Below, piece after piece: positions 37,566 through 38,329 of a DNA stretch of 38,329 nt. Each line of letters opens with the position of its first letter. The stretch's first letter is position 1. The translations under genes and the position numbers were made by a program. Under the pieces are notes generated by a model that had not been told where the DNA came from, did no database searches, and saw only the letters and a list, made by a program, of their open reading frames with translations. The stretch comes from Mycobacterium sp. 1423905.2 (lineage in GTDB: Bacteria; Actinomycetota; Actinomycetes; Mycobacteriales; Mycobacteriaceae): positions 1 to 38,329 of the forward strand of contig NZ_LZLE01000168.1 of assembly GCF_001673155.1 (NCBI RefSeq). The letters are read 5' to 3'.

Positions 37566-37628
37566 TCCGACTGGCCTGATCCGACTGGCTTGATCCGACT
37601 GGCTTGATCCGACTGGCTTGATCCGGCC
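37545..37628 (+). repeat. 14-bp tandem repeat, six units, across the hpf stop codon
   Basis: The unit GGCYTGATCCGACT repeats with an exact 14-base period; its TGAT core starts at 37549, 37563, 37577, 37591, 37605 and 37619. The second and third units have C where the others have T, and the last unit ends GGCC in place of GACT. The hpf TGA (37563-37565) is in the second unit. The first unit encodes GLIR of the conserved C-terminus, so the array grew by copying the gene's own 3' end. Confidence 0.9.
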
Positions 37629-37721
37629 GGGTGCAGCATGAACGGCCAACACCCGGTCGTCACCTACCATGGGAGTCGCCTAATCCAACAAGAATGACTC
37701 CTACCCGTAAGGGACATAGCT

Positions 37722-38329
<608 letters not shown>

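Noticed and set aside
36848..37579. 243-codon frame overlapping hpf in a different phase
   Set aside because: It is an Arg-rich shadow of hpf, whose S30AE domain is unmistakable in the other frame.

Overview
The window is a stretch of mycobacterial chromosome, most likely from a non-tuberculous, slow-growing Mycobacterium. The two flanks carry the conserved order tetR–sahH–tmk–mtrA–mtrB–lpqB and (Rv3243c-like)–comF–hpf–secA1. Their proteins are recognisable residue by residue as counterparts of M. tuberculosis Rv3249c to Rv3240c. In M. tuberculosis, lpqB is followed directly by the Rv3243c gene; here about 27 kb (roughly 7090 to 34393) lies between them. No rRNA, tRNA, CRISPR array, transposase or phage gene was seen.

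Left core (1-7089): the end of a TetR regulator, a long hairpin, S-adenosylhomocysteinase, a palindromic intergenic repeat, thymidylate kinase, and the MtrA/MtrB two-component system overlapping its lipoprotein partner LpqB. Right core (34394-38329): an Rv3243c-like protein, an inserted proline/alanine-rich exported protein, a ComF-type phosphoribosyltransferase, the long hibernation-promoting factor with a 14-bp tandem repeat across its stop codon, and the start of secA1.

Middle (7090-34393): an accessory region of lipid, xenobiotic or small-molecule metabolism mixed with many broken genes. Intact genes are an acyl-CoA ligase, an AidB/FadE8-type acyl-CoA dehydrogenase, an HSL-type esterase, a second alpha/beta hydrolase, an SDR, a cupin, a methyltransferase, a flavin monooxygenase of acyl-CoA dehydrogenase fold, two luciferase-like monooxygenases (one very close to the F420-dependent phthiodiolone ketoreductase), a nitronate monooxygenase and a GMC oxidoreductase. 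Its regulators are one TetR, one PaaX-like, one Crp-family protein and five paralogous AraC-family proteins (four intact, one dead). Four of the five AraC proteins share a Cys-Cys pair and a third Cys exactly 45 residues later; the fifth has lost all three. This is the most interesting signal in the window and suggests a family of thiol- or metal-responsive regulators, each sitting beside a different enzyme gene.

The same region is a gene graveyard: a berberine-bridge FAD oxidase with its middle deleted, a mycofactocin-type SDR whose catalytic Lys codon has become a stop, a dead AraC gene, scraps of a carboxylic acid reductase carrier domain and of a GMC oxidase side by side, an SDR with one frameshift inside an otherwise tight operon, and a broken hydrolase and cytochrome P450 at the right edge. 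The picture is of a region built by repeated acquisition and duplication and now partly decaying, while the flanking housekeeping genes stay intact.
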